Source of the DNA: CAMTUW01 sp947085035
Lineage (GTDB): Bacteria; Actinomycetota; Coriobacteriia; Anaerosomatales; PHET01
Assembly (NCBI GenBank): GCA_947085035.1
Contig: CAMTUW010000017.1
Span: forward strand, 1 to 64,000
Length of the DNA: 64,000 nucleotides
Reading direction: 5' to 3'
Shown: positions 42,319 to 50,566 of the stretch, in pieces
Layout: the number at the start of each line of letters is the position of its first letter
Position numbering within the stretch: the stretch's first letter is position 1
Notes under the pieces: model-generated
Seen by the model: only the letters and a program-made list of their open reading frames with translations
Told to the model about the DNA's origin: nothing
Databases searched by the model: none
Translations under genes and position numbers: made by a program

Positions 42319-43502
42319 TATTTATCGCCTCCCTTCTTCGTTCGTTTGGCGTCGTACTCCTTCATGTCCTCACATGCTGGACCTTCGCCGATGCGGCCGG
42401 CCGCCTTCATGCCAAGACCGTGGACCGCGAGAGCTCCAACGACCACGCCGCCGGCTGCAGCGCCGAGAACGCCGGGGTTGAATCCACCCTCTTGGGGTCC
42501 CATGCCGATTCCGACCTTGCGCATGCGTCCGAGGAAGGGGGCGTTGTTGTCGACCCAGTTGTAGTTGGCGCACCCGATGCACGGAGAACCGGACTCGACA
42601 CACCAGCTGGTCTGGTTGTTCCAGCGCACGATGGGGCAGTTCGTCTGGGTCTGCGGGCCCTTGCAGCCGAGAGGGTAGAGGCAGTACCCCTTGGCTTCCT
42701 CCGCTGAACCGAACTGGTAGACGAACTCGCCGTTCTCGAAATGCCCACGACGTGGGCAGTTGTCATGGATCGTCTGGCCGAAGATGAACTTCGGTCGACC
42801 CTGGGCGTCGAGCTTCTTCAGGATCGATCCATCAGCGAGCCGACCGAGCAGGATCGCGTCGATCACGATCGCGACGATCCACTCAGGATTCACCGGGCAG
42901 GTGGGTAGATTGATGACCGGGGTCGCGATGCCCTTTTCCTTGAGGTACATCGAGATGCCGGTACCGTCGGCCGGGTTCGGCGCCGCCTTGACCCAACCGC
43001 CATCCACAGCGCACGATCCCACTGCGATGATGGCCGCGGCCTGGGGCGCGATCTCGTCGATGATGTCGTTGAAGGGCTTGCCGGCGACCCTGAGCGTGTT
43101 GCCCTCAAGACCCTTCATGACAGTACCCTCGAAGATCATCACGAACTCGTTGGGGAACTCCTTGGCGGTGGCATACATCGCCTCATCCGCCGCATGGCCG
43201 GTGGCCATCATGATGGTCTCCATGTAGTTCATCGACAGGATGTCGAGAACCACTTGGGCAACGTCAGGATAGGTGGCCTGTGCCATCGACTCCGTGCAGC
43301 CCGTGCAAGCGCCAGCGTTGAGCCACAGTGCGGGGTAGAGCCTCTTGGTCGATGCCGTTCCGACAGCGCTCGCGATGGTCGGAGCCATCGTCTCGGCCAA
43401 GCCGAGCATCGCGGCAACCGAGCCGCAGTACTTCAGAAAACTGCGACGTGTGACGCCACGCGCCGCGAGCTGCTCGTAGAACTTCTGTTCGTCTTTCGCC
43501 AT
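42318..43502 (-). CDS. hyaA: Uptake hydrogenase small subunit, Tat-exported
   Basis: The electron-transfer subunit, 394 residues. The N terminus carries a Tat signal (TRRSFLKYCGSVAAMLGLA). Proximal-cluster cysteines are in NAGACTGCTES, GSCAVDGG and LPTCPVNP; the distal and medial cluster region reads HDNCPRRG, GYCLYPLGCKGP, NCPIVRWN, TSWCVESGSPCIGC. The SWC cysteine occupies the place of the Pro that gives a [3Fe-4S] medial cluster in standard [NiFe] enzymes, so all three clusters are probably [4Fe-4S], as in [NiFeSe] enzymes. A C-terminal TM (GVLGAAAGGVVVGALAVHGLG) anchors it. ATG 43502 has GAGGAGG upstream. It overlaps the large subunit by one base. Confidence 0.94.
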   Translation of the reverse strand: MAKDEQKFYEQLAARGVTRRSFLKYCGSVAAMLGLAETMAPTIASAVGTASTKRLYPALWLNAGACTGCTESMAQATYPDVAQVVLDILSMNYMETIMMATGHAADEAMYATAKEFPNEFVMIFEGTVMKGLEGNTLRVAGKPFNDIIDEIAPQAAAIIAVGSCAVDGGWVKAAPNPADGTGISMYLKEKGIATPVINLPTCPVNPEWIVAIVIDAILLGRLADGSILKKLDAQGRPKFIFGQTIHDNCPRRGHFENGEFVYQFGSAEEAKGYCLYPLGCKGPQTQTNCPIVRWNNQTSWCVESGSPCIGCANYNWVDNNAPFLGRMRKVGIGMGPQEGGFNPGVLGAAAGGVVVGALAVHGLGMKAAGRIGEGPACEDMKEYDAKRTKKGGDK

Positions 43503-43706
43503 GCCATACACCTCCTCGTCATCTTCCGAATTACGTGGTGCAGGTTCGAATCGTGTCGCCACGCCGCATCCTTGAGGCGGTCGCAACGGGCGTCAGGCTC
43601 AAACCACTGGCGACCCCCCCTTTCCGGCCTCACCGTACTGCTGAATTCCACCCGCGTGCCGATACGTCGTGATTCGTGACGCTGGCACAGCGCTCCCTGG
43701 GTAAGT

Positions 43707-43755
43707 ATTCTACATTCGTTCGAATTTTAGCGCTAATCATTCATCAGGAATGATT
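43707..43755 (-). promoter_or_regulatory. Hydrogenase operon promoter with three dyads
   Basis: On the minus strand TAGAAT (43712-43707) is a good -10, about 205 bases before the small-subunit ATG. Upstream lie ATTCG-TT-CGAAT (43714-43725), the perfect palindrome TTAGCGCTAA (43727-43736) over the -35 position, and AATCATTC-N5-GAATGATT (43735-43755). An 11-base near-repeat GGAATGATYGC occurs twice at 43747-43768. Together they suggest both a repressor and an activator site, shared with the divergent DUF2249 gene. Confidence 0.5.
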
Positions 43756-43798
43756 GCGGAATGATCGCGAACACTTTTTGGGTACCGGGAGGGGGAGT

Positions 43799-44080
43799 AT
43801 GTCCGTGAGGCGCTCGGGGGGCCTGGTCGTTGACATCCGCGGATTCGAGGCGTCAAAGAGGCGGGCGATGGTCTTCTCGATCGTGGACAAGCTCATCGCG
43901 ATGGAGTGCGATGACAGACTCATTCTCATCTGCGACCACGAACCAGCGGGTCTCGGTTATCAGATCGACCTGCGACGCGAGACTCGCGGGCGGTTCGAGT
44001 TCGGCTACGACAGGCGCGCTGATGGCGCGTGGGTGGCCGTGATCACTCCACGGACGAACGGTTCAGCTCGCGACTCGTGA
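43799..44080 (+). CDS. DUF2249 domain protein
   Basis: The 93-residue protein has the DUF2249 pattern LVVDIRGFEASKRRAMVFSI, ILICDHEPAGLGYQIDLR and FEFGYDRRADGAWVAVI. DUF2249 proteins are TusA-like folds often found with hemerythrins, nitrogen-oxide and sulfur metabolism; the role is not settled. It is divergent from the hydrogenase operon across the dyad-rich region and could share its regulation. GGGAGGGGGAGT precedes ATG 43799. Its end overlaps the convergent HAD gene by 18 bases. Confidence 0.75.
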   Translation: MSVRRSGGLVVDIRGFEASKRRAMVFSIVDKLIAMECDDRLILICDHEPAGLGYQIDLRRETRGRFEFGYDRRADGAWVAVITPRTNGSARDS

Positions 44081-44764
44081 GATCAAGTTGGCGAAATCGA
44101 AGAGGTCGCCGTTCCAATCGGCGGTCACGGGGTGAGCGGCTCCGACATAGAATGTGCGCATGCCGATGTCTGCGGCAGAGATGTCCAGCACAGGGTCATC
44201 TCCGACCATGACGCACCCCGTCGGCTCGACCCCGAGATCCTCGGCGACTCGTCGGAAGTACAACGGGTGCGGCTTGCATGCCTCACAGGTCTCGTAAGAG
44301 GTCACGAGGTCGAAGTCATCCGGATCGAGCTTCGCCCAGCGCATCCGTTCGTGGACCGCCTGAACCGGGAAGATCGGATTGGTCGCGATCGCGACTCTCA
44401 TGCCTGCGTCGCGTGCCGCCAGAATCGCTTCGGTCGATCCGGCGCGTGGTCCGTGATCGCGCTGCAGCGAAGGGAATTCCTCTGTGTAGAAGCGCTCCAA
44501 GGCCAACACGATGTCTGCCGAGTCAAGCTCAACGCCGGTCAGTTCCAAGAACCGCTCGTTGAACACTTCGCGGTTGGTGCGCGTGGCATGAGGGGCATGC
44601 ATCGCTTGCGTCCCAGACACGACCGCTTCGATCGCTTTGGCGGTTGGGATGCCGGTGATCCGGGTGAGTGCGGGACCGAGAAGGCCGAAGTAGTCACGCA
44701 AGAAGCCCTCGAGATCGATATCGAGCAGCGTGCCATCGAGGTCGAACAGTACCGCCGTGATCAT
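44063..44764 (-). CDS. HAD-superfamily hydrolase (phosphoglycolate phosphatase-like)
   Basis: The 233-residue protein has motif I VLFDLDGTLLD, a helical cap, motif II IATNP, motif III Lys in CEACKPHPLYF and motif IV VMVGDDPVLDISAADIGM, a complete HAD-IA catalytic set. The substrate is unknown. The ATG at 44764 has AGGAAGG upstream. It is divergent from the FAD/Fe-S oxidoreductase gene and its own promoter must lie near the operator region at 44815-44873. Confidence 0.85.
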   Translation of the reverse strand: MITAVLFDLDGTLLDIDLEGFLRDYFGLLGPALTRITGIPTAKAIEAVVSGTQAMHAPHATRTNREVFNERFLELTGVELDSADIVLALERFYTEEFPSLQRDHGPRAGSTEAILAARDAGMRVAIATNPIFPVQAVHERMRWAKLDPDDFDLVTSYETCEACKPHPLYFRRVAEDLGVEPTGCVMVGDDPVLDISAADIGMRTFYVGAAHPVTADWNGDLFDFANLISRVAS

Positions 44765-44814
44765 CAATGACCTTCCTCGAGATTCGGGGAATGGTATCAC
44801 GGGGCTGCGAGCTG

Positions 44815-44845
44815 TTGACACCTGTTATACCTCTGGGGGTATCAT
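44815..44845 (+). promoter_or_regulatory. Promoter of the FAD/Fe-S oxidoreductase gene
   Basis: TTGACA (44815-44820) is a perfect -35; TATCAT (44840-44845) at 19 bases is the best -10. One CsoR/CstR-like site lies inside the spacer and a second just downstream of the predicted start. Confidence 0.5.
44827..44842 (+). promoter_or_regulatory. CsoR/CstR-like operator, site 2
   Basis: ATACC-TCTGGG-GGTAT repeats the arm sequence and six-base spacing of the palindrome at 5319-5336. It covers the spacer and -10 of the promoter. Confidence 0.5.
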
Positions 44846-44857
44846 GTGCGTGAAGAA

Positions 44858-44873
44858 TTACCCCAAAGGGTAT
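44858..44873 (+). promoter_or_regulatory. CsoR/CstR-like operator, site 3
   Basis: TTACC-CCAAAG-GGTAT has the same WTACC-N6-GGTAT layout with one arm mismatch. Its centre is 31 bases (about three helical turns) from site 2, so two tetramers could bind on one DNA face. Confidence 0.5.
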
Positions 44874-44929
44874 TGTGGACACATCGGGACCGGGCGTCCC
44901 GTTCATCCGAGAAAGGATGCTGATCGCGT

Positions 44930-47900
44930 ATGGCCGCTGTTAATCGACGCATCGAAAACGCTCTTGTCGAGCTTTGTGGGGAGGATCGTGTTCGAGTCGA
45001 CCGGGTTCAGCGCAAGATGTACTCGTTCGACATCGGGGCGATGCCTCGTCTTGTCGCTCCGTTCGTTCCTGCAGGAATCGCTGGGGCGGTCGTTCGTCCT
45101 CACACCGAAGAGCAGCTGATCGGACTCGTCAGTCTCGCGAGAATCGAAGGTTTCTCGCTCGTGCCTCGCGCATGGGCGACGAGCGGCTACGGTGGCGTGC
45201 TGCCCCGCGAAGGTGCGGTCGTCGTGGACTTCTCGGGATGGCAGAAGGTGCTCTCGGTTGACGCTTCGAGCCTCACGGTCCGGACGCAAGCGGGCGCCAC
45301 CTGGGAGAAGGTCGATCGCGAGATCAAGAAGCGCGGCCTTACGCTCCGGATGTATCCGTCCTCGTATCCGAGCTCGTCGGTCGGCGGTTGGCTCGCGCAG
45401 GGTGGGAGCGGTTTCGGCTCTTACGAGTACGGCACATTCAAGGAGAACGTCGTATCGGCGAAGGTCGTTCTCCCCACGGGTGAGGTCAAGGAGTTCTCGG
45501 GCGAGGGGCTTGCCTCCTATGTCGCCGATGCCGAAGGGACGACCGGCTTCATCACCGAAGTCGAATTCCGCGTGCGCAGCCTTGAGGAAGAGGTGCACCG
45601 CCTCGTCGCGTTCGATAGCGCCGCGGGTCTCGGGAAGGCGTTGTCCGCGATCAGCGCGCGCAAGCTCCCGATCTGGTCCATCACGTTTCTGAATCCGGAG
45701 TCGACGCGGCTGAAGAAGAAGCTACCGCATCGTCACGGACACCCATGGGAAGAGGCGAACCGGCACGCGGACCCTGAGATTCCCGAGAGCTTCATCGCGC
45801 TGATCGCGTATCCGGAGTCACGCCGCGAATCGGTCGATGCCGAGCTGGTCGCCATCATCGAGGACGCTCGAGGAACCGAGCTCGACAGCCAGGCCGCAGA
45901 GCACGAATGGGAGCAGCGTTTCGCGCCGATGCGCCTGAAGCGTCTCGGCCCCTCGATCGTGCCCACTGAAGTCATCGTGCCGCTCTCTGAGATGCCGGCG
46001 GTTCTCGCCGAGATCGATGCCGGAATCGACCAACCGTTCATTCTGGAGGGCATGGTCGGTAAGGGTGATCACGTCGTCTTGCTCGGCTTCATCCCGCACG
46101 ACGAACGCTCGTTCAACTTCAATCTCGCTTTCGCGCTGTCGCTGTCGGTCATCAGGATCGCGAAGGCCCATGGCGGCGCTGCGTACTCGACGGGGCTCTA
46201 TTTCCGGCGCGAGGCGCCGCATGTCCTCGGCACCCAAAGGCTCGAAGCGCTGCGGGCGTTCAAGAGAACGGTGGACCCCAAAGACGTCATGAACCCCGGG
46301 AAAGTCCACGGCACGGGCGGCATGCTCGATCTGCTCATGGGTGCAGCCGCGCTGTTCGAGCCGCTCGTGCGCCCCATCGCCAACGCCGCGAAGCCGCCGG
46401 CGGGCCCCGGCGACCTGAGTAGCGACGTGCGTGGCATCCCCGGTGACGTCGCGTTCATGGCGTACGCATGCTCGCGCTGCGGATACTGCGTTCCCACCTG
46501 CGAGCAGTACACAGGACGCGGCTGGGAGAGTCATTCTCCGCGTGGCAAGTACGCCTACCTTCGAGAGGTCGTCGAGGGCAGGGAGTCGTGGGATCGCGCC
46601 GCCATCGACACGATGCTCGTCTGCACCACCTGCGAGCTCTGCAACACACGCTGCCAGCTCCAGCTTCCCGTCGAGCACAACTGGATGGACATGCGCGGCA
46701 AACTCATCAACGAGCAGAAGCGGGGCACGTTCCCGCCGTTCGAGATGATGGCTGCGTCGTTGCGCGGCGAAAACGACATCTGGGCCGGGAAGCGGGAGAA
46801 CCGTGACGCATGGGTTCCAAAAGATGTCGCCGAGAAGATTCCTGAGCAGTCCGACATCCTGTACTTCGCCGGATGCACCGCGAGTTACGTCGAAACTGAC
46901 ATCGCAGAGGCATCGATCCGGTTGCTGCAAGACGCCGGGTACTCGGTCGGCTACATGGGCAAGGACGAGGCCTGTTGCGGTATCCCCATGAAGGTCGCCG
47001 GGAAATGGGACCTGTTCGAGGAGATCTACGAGCACAACGTCGCTGAGGCCCGCAAGCGCGGGGCCAAGACGATCGTGACCTCGTGCCCCGCGTGCGGCTT
47101 GGTCTGGAAGGAGCTCTACGCCAAGCTGGCAGCAGAGCGTGGCGAGGAGTTCGATTTCGAGGTCCTGCACTACTCCGAACTCATCGCACCTGCGCTCGCA
47201 GATGGCAGAATCGAGCTCAAGCGCGATCCAGGCGTGGGCAAGATCACGTTCCACGACTCGTGTCACATGGGTCGCGCCCAGGGCAACTACGAGCCCCCTC
47301 GCGACATGCTCAAAGCGATACCGGGCATCGAGTACGAGGAGATGGAGCACAACCGCGAAGAAGGCATGTGCTGCGGATCCGTGCTCACGCTCGTCGGAGA
47401 GATGCCGGTCGCACCTGTTCTGGGCAAGCATCGCCTGCAAGAGGCGATCGATATCGGCGCCGACACCGTCGTGGCGCTGTGTCCGTGCTGCCAGGTGCAG
47501 TTGCGCGATTCGGTGATCAAGAACGATCTGCCCCTGAAGATCGACGATCTGTCGAGGGTGGTGGCGCAGGCCGCGGGGTATGACATTCCCGAGACGACCG
47601 AGTTCTCCATGTACATGTGGGGCTACTTCGAGAAGTTCATCATTCTGATGAAGCCGGAGAACATGGCGAAGTTCATGACGCGGATCTTCCCGCAGATGAT
47701 GGATGCGATGCCCCTGGGCATGAAGCCGATGATGCTTGCGATGAAGCACGTACCCGGTGGTCTGGTTCTGATGGAGAAGATGATGCCGCTGATGTTTCCG
47801 GCGATGGCGCCGGGGATCCTTGGGAAGGTCATGCCGGAGATGGTTCGCGAAGTGGAGGATTACATCGGCGTGATGCCAGCCGACATGGCCGAACTGATGC

Positions 47901-48028
47901 CGGATCTCCTCCCCAAGACCATGGATTCGCTCATGCCGACGTATCTGCCTCAGTTGATCCCACATCTCGTTCCGCTGTGGATCGAGTTCCTGCGAGGCGC
48001 CGACGTGCCATCGCGTGACGCGGCCTGA
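44930..48028 (+). CDS. FAD-linked oxidase/4Fe-4S/CCG-domain fusion oxidoreductase with Met-rich tail
   Basis: This 1032-residue protein combines modules usually split between GlcD- and GlcF/HdrB-like subunits. Residues 1-460 form a PCMH-type FAD domain and FAD-linked oxidase C domain (PSSYPSSSVGGWLAQGGSGF). Two ferredoxin motifs follow (CSRCGYCVPTC at about 513; CTTCELCNTRC at about 564), then two cysteine-rich CCG domains (CCGIPMK near 681, CCGSVLT near 811, with CPACG and CPCCQ). It probably oxidises a 2-hydroxyacid or similar donor and passes electrons to quinone or a disulfide. The last 140 residues have about 24 Met, many in MxxM or MP pairs. CsoR/CstR-type sites control it. Confidence 0.85.
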   Translation: MAAVNRRIENALVELCGEDRVRVDRVQRKMYSFDIGAMPRLVAPFVPAGIAGAVVRPHTEEQLIGLVSLARIEGFSLVPRAWATSGYGGVLPREGAVVVDFSGWQKVLSVDASSLTVRTQAGATWEKVDREIKKRGLTLRMYPSSYPSSSVGGWLAQGGSGFGSYEYGTFKENVVSAKVVLPTGEVKEFSGEGLASYVADAEGTTGFITEVEFRVRSLEEEVHRLVAFDSAAGLGKALSAISARKLPIWSITFLNPESTRLKKKLPHRHGHPWEEANRHADPEIPESFIALIAYPESRRESVDAELVAIIEDARGTELDSQAAEHEWEQRFAPMRLKRLGPSIVPTEVIVPLSEMPAVLAEIDAGIDQPFILEGMVGKGDHVVLLGFIPHDERSFNFNLAFALSLSVIRIAKAHGGAAYSTGLYFRREAPHVLGTQRLEALRAFKRTVDPKDVMNPGKVHGTGGMLDLLMGAAALFEPLVRPIANAAKPPAGPGDLSSDVRGIPGDVAFMAYACSRCGYCVPTCEQYTGRGWESHSPRGKYAYLREVVEGRESWDRAAIDTMLVCTTCELCNTRCQLQLPVEHNWMDMRGKLINEQKRGTFPPFEMMAASLRGENDIWAGKRENRDAWVPKDVAEKIPEQSDILYFAGCTASYVETDIAEASIRLLQDAGYSVGYMGKDEACCGIPMKVAGKWDLFEEIYEHNVAEARKRGAKTIVTSCPACGLVWKELYAKLAAERGEEFDFEVLHYSELIAPALADGRIELKRDPGVGKITFHDSCHMGRAQGNYEPPRDMLKAIPGIEYEEMEHNREEGMCCGSVLTLVGEMPVAPVLGKHRLQEAIDIGADTVVALCPCCQVQLRDSVIKNDLPLKIDDLSRVVAQAAGYDIPETTEFSMYMWGYFEKFIILMKPENMAKFMTRIFPQMMDAMPLGMKPMMLAMKHVPGGLVLMEKMMPLMFPAMAPGILGKVMPEMVREVEDYIGVMPADMAELMPDLLPKTMDSLMPTYLPQLIPHLVPLWIEFLRGADVPSRDAA

Positions 48029-48049
48029 CGGTTTCGGTAGCACACAGGT

Positions 48050-48080
48050 GAGGGCGGGGATCGACATGGTCTCCGCCCTC
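48050..48080 (+). terminator. Terminator after the FAD/Fe-S gene
   Basis: GAGGGCGGGGA and TCTCCGCCCTC form an 11-bp stem (one G-T pair) with a nine-base loop. Its position supports starting the Crp/Fnr gene at 48144 and not at 48015. Confidence 0.6.
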
Positions 48081-48143
48081 ATTGACGTCAACTCATTCAA
48101 GCAGCACCCTAAAGTCGTACGCTGTGAAGCCGATGAGAGTCCC

Positions 48144-48842
48144 ATGGATGAAACTGTGACCAAAGAACAGATCATGTCTCGTTTGGCCTCGATTCCGATG
48201 TTCTCTGATCTGGTACCCGAGAGCATCGAGACTCTTTCGGGCATGGTGAAGTATCGACGCTATCCCAAAGGTGCCTTTGTCATCGGCCAGAACGAGACGG
48301 GCACATCGATGTTCCTGCTCGTCTCTGGTCGGGTGAAGGTTTCGCTCGCGAGCCCCGATGGGCGCGAGCTCGTTTTGAGCCATCTCGAGGCGCCCGCACA
48401 CTTCGGCGAGATGGCGCTTGTCGACGGGCAGCCGCGCTCCTCCGATGTCATCGCAGTGACAGACGTGGAGCTGTTCGCGCTTGAAGCCAAGGACCTGACT
48501 GCCGCGATTCAGCTGCAACCGAAGCTGGCCCTCACCATCATCGCGACGCTTTCCAAGCGATTGCGCCTCACGATACACAGACTCGAGGAGATGGCGTTTC
48601 ATGATGCCACCCACCGCGTCATGCGCGTGGTCCTGAACGTCGCCACGGCCGGTCTCGAGACCCGCGGGGTGCCGGTCGTCCAAGGGATGACGCACTACGA
48701 TATCGCCACCCTTGCAGGGACCTCCCGAGAGACGGCGAGTCGGGTCATCTCGCAACTCGCGCGAGACGGCATCGTCACGACCCAGGGCCGACGGATTCTC
48801 GTCGATCTGTCAAAACTCACGGATCGTCTCGAACGAGACTGA
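48144..48842 (+). CDS. Crp/Fnr-family transcription regulator
   Basis: The 232-residue protein has an N-terminal cyclic-nucleotide-binding fold (YPKGAFVIGQNETGTSMFLLVSGRVKVS, FGEMALVDGQPRSSDVIAV) and a C-terminal winged helix (YDIATLAGTSRETASRVISQLARDGIV). It lacks the N-terminal cysteine set of Fnr, so an iron-sulfur oxygen sensor is unlikely; cAMP or a haem/redox ligand is possible. The -PRSSDVIA- loop has the Arg-Ser pair that binds cAMP phosphate in CRP. A target may be the hydrogenase promoter dyads, but that is speculation. Confidence 0.9.
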   Translation: MDETVTKEQIMSRLASIPMFSDLVPESIETLSGMVKYRRYPKGAFVIGQNETGTSMFLLVSGRVKVSLASPDGRELVLSHLEAPAHFGEMALVDGQPRSSDVIAVTDVELFALEAKDLTAAIQLQPKLALTIIATLSKRLRLTIHRLEEMAFHDATHRVMRVVLNVATAGLETRGVPVVQGMTHYDIATLAGTSRETASRVISQLARDGIVTTQGRRILVDLSKLTDRLERD

Positions 48843-48892
48843 GGGTCGTTGGGAAACATACACCTCAGGACCACTGAGCAAGAGGAGGCACC

Positions 48893-49120
48893 GTGAAGGA
48901 GTTCACCGCTGAAGACCTCAAGACGTTCGACGGACGGGATGGCCGTTTCGCCTATGTGGCCTACGAGGGTACCGTCTACGACGTCACTGAGAGCGCGATG
49001 TGGGATGACGGCGATCACGAGGGGATGCATCAGGCCGGCGAGGATCTGAGCGCGGCGCATGAGGACGCTCCGCACGACGTCCACATCACGGATTTCCCCG
49101 TAGTGGGACATCTCGTCTGA
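48893..49120 (+). CDS. Small cytochrome b5-like haem/steroid-binding protein
   Basis: The 75-residue protein has the cytochrome b5 core in short form: EFTAEDLKTFDGRDGRFAYVAYEGTVYDVT, then HEGMHQAGEDLSAAHEDAPH with candidate haem His residues, and FPVVGHLV. It matches the group described as predicted haem/steroid binding proteins in bacteria and archaea. There is no signal peptide, so it should be cytoplasmic. GTG 48893 follows AGAGGAGG. It may be cotranscribed with the Crp/Fnr gene 50 bases upstream. Confidence 0.82.
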   Translation: MKEFTAEDLKTFDGRDGRFAYVAYEGTVYDVTESAMWDDGDHEGMHQAGEDLSAAHEDAPHDVHITDFPVVGHLV

Positions 49121-49166
49121 AGGCCGCCGGCGTGCGCGAGAGCCGCGGGCGCGCCACAAGGGCGTG

Positions 49167-50474
49167 TCACGTCGGCTCGAACCTGGCGACCGTCTCGATA
49201 TGGAACGTCTGCGGGAACAAGTCGACCGGTGTCGCAAGCGTGAGCGTGAAGCCGACCTCACGCAAACGGGACGCGTCGCGCGCGAGTGTCGCGGGGTCAC
49301 ACGAGACGTACGCGATCGCCCGCGGGCGAGCTACGGCCAGCGCGTCTATCACGGCCGCGTCAAGTCCCGCGCGCGGCGGATCCACGACCACAAGGTCGAA
49401 TCGGCCGAGACCCGCGATCTCGCGTGCGGCGTCTCCGCCGACCACTTCAGCCCACGAATCGTTCGCTTCGAGATTGCGGCGCAGGTCTCGAACGGCGCTG
49501 CTGGCCGACTCGACGCACACGACTTCGGCGGCGCGTGCAGCCAGCGGCAAGGTGAACGTCCCGGCACCAGCGTAGAGGTCGAGCACGCGATCGGTACCGT
49601 CGGGCTCAAGAGCCGCGAGGACGAGGCGTATGAGTTCTTCGGCGCCAGCGGTATTGACCTGGAAGAAGGATGGGGCGGAGACAGCGTAGGAGAATCCGGC
49701 TAGACGCTCTTTCCAGTGCCCCTTGCCCGCCAGTACCTCGACACCGCTGACGCGGCGCTCCTTCGCGGACCCTTTCGTGAGTACACGAACGAGGCTGCTT
49801 GACGGCAGCGCAGGTCCTAGGGTGCGAGCAGCTGCCGCGCGCGGAAACGGGCCCGGCTCGGTCCACAGCGCGATCTCGACATCGCGCGTGTTCGCAGCGC
49901 ACCGCACCGCCACTCGCTTCAGTCCAAGGTCGGAACTGCCGGCCAGGTAACGCAAGGCTCCGCCCAGCGCCTTCGGAGCTTTGCGAAGTCTCTTGGGGAG
50001 AAGAAGGCACTCATCCACGGGTATCAACTCATCTGAACGGGAACGATGAAAGCCAAGAAGGGGTCGCGGGGAAGTCGCATCGTTGAGGAGTTCAACCTTG
50101 TTCCGATACCCGTACTCCGGTCCTGGCGACAGTGTGTCGGCAACGACATCGGACGCGTTGGGAATGTGTCCGATACGCGCAAGCGCGTCGACCACGGCGT
50201 CCCTCTTCGCTATCAGTTGGGCCGAGCGCGCGACATGTTGCCACGTACAACCACCGCACGCGGTGAAGTAGGGGCAAGGAGGGGTGATTCGATCGGTCGA
50301 AGGTGATGTCACTTCAAGGATGGACGCACGGACGAAACGTTCTCGATCCTCCGTGACCGTGATTGCCAGGCGATCGCCAGCGACGGCTCCGCTCACGAAG
50401 ACGGTGCGGCCGTCGGGTAGACGTCCGATACCGTCGCCTCCGTATGCTAGGCTTTCGATGTCGACTTCGATCAT
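49167..50474 (-). CDS. rlmD: 23S rRNA (uracil-5-)-methyltransferase RlmD/TrmA family
   Basis: The 435-residue protein has an N-terminal TRAM-like OB domain (VDIESLAYGGDGIGRL), a 4Fe-4S cluster motif CPYFTACGGCTWQH, the SAM domain (VLDLYAGAGTFTLPLA), VVDPPRAGLD and the catalytic Cys region YVSCDPATLARD. This is the RumA/RlmD/TrmFO-independent m5U methyltransferase family; the exact uridine target cannot be told from sequence. The ATG at 50474 has GAAAGCC upstream only. It is divergent from the pilT-fusion gene. Confidence 0.92.
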   Translation of the reverse strand: MIEVDIESLAYGGDGIGRLPDGRTVFVSGAVAGDRLAITVTEDRERFVRASILEVTSPSTDRITPPCPYFTACGGCTWQHVARSAQLIAKRDAVVDALARIGHIPNASDVVADTLSPGPEYGYRNKVELLNDATSPRPLLGFHRSRSDELIPVDECLLLPKRLRKAPKALGGALRYLAGSSDLGLKRVAVRCAANTRDVEIALWTEPGPFPRAAAARTLGPALPSSSLVRVLTKGSAKERRVSGVEVLAGKGHWKERLAGFSYAVSAPSFFQVNTAGAEELIRLVLAALEPDGTDRVLDLYAGAGTFTLPLAARAAEVVCVESASSAVRDLRRNLEANDSWAEVVGGDAAREIAGLGRFDLVVVDPPRAGLDAAVIDALAVARPRAIAYVSCDPATLARDASRLREVGFTLTLATPVDLFPQTFHIETVARFEPT

Positions 50475-50566
50475 GTGGCCGCTTCCATCAAGGGATTTCC
50501 ACCGATATCGTAACTGACTGGGATGGCGTAGTTGTTGTCGGCGTTCCTAGCAAGGGGGTCCGCTTC

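Noticed and set aside
43682..43697. TGGCACAGCGCTCCCT near the hydrogenase as a sigma-54 promoter
   Set aside because: The -24 half is good but CC replaces GC at -12 with the required spacing.
48015..48143. N-terminal extension of the Crp/Fnr regulator to 48015
   Set aside because: It would place a terminator hairpin inside the gene and adds residues not found in the family.
45818..48244. 808-codon open frame antisense to the FAD/Fe-S oxidoreductase
   Set aside because: Low-complexity His/Arg/Leu translation opposite a gene with many recognised motifs.
50523..50538. TGGCGTAGTTGTTGTC upstream of the pilT fusion as a sigma-54 promoter
   Set aside because: The -12 element reads GT instead of GC and most of the -24 flank is lost.
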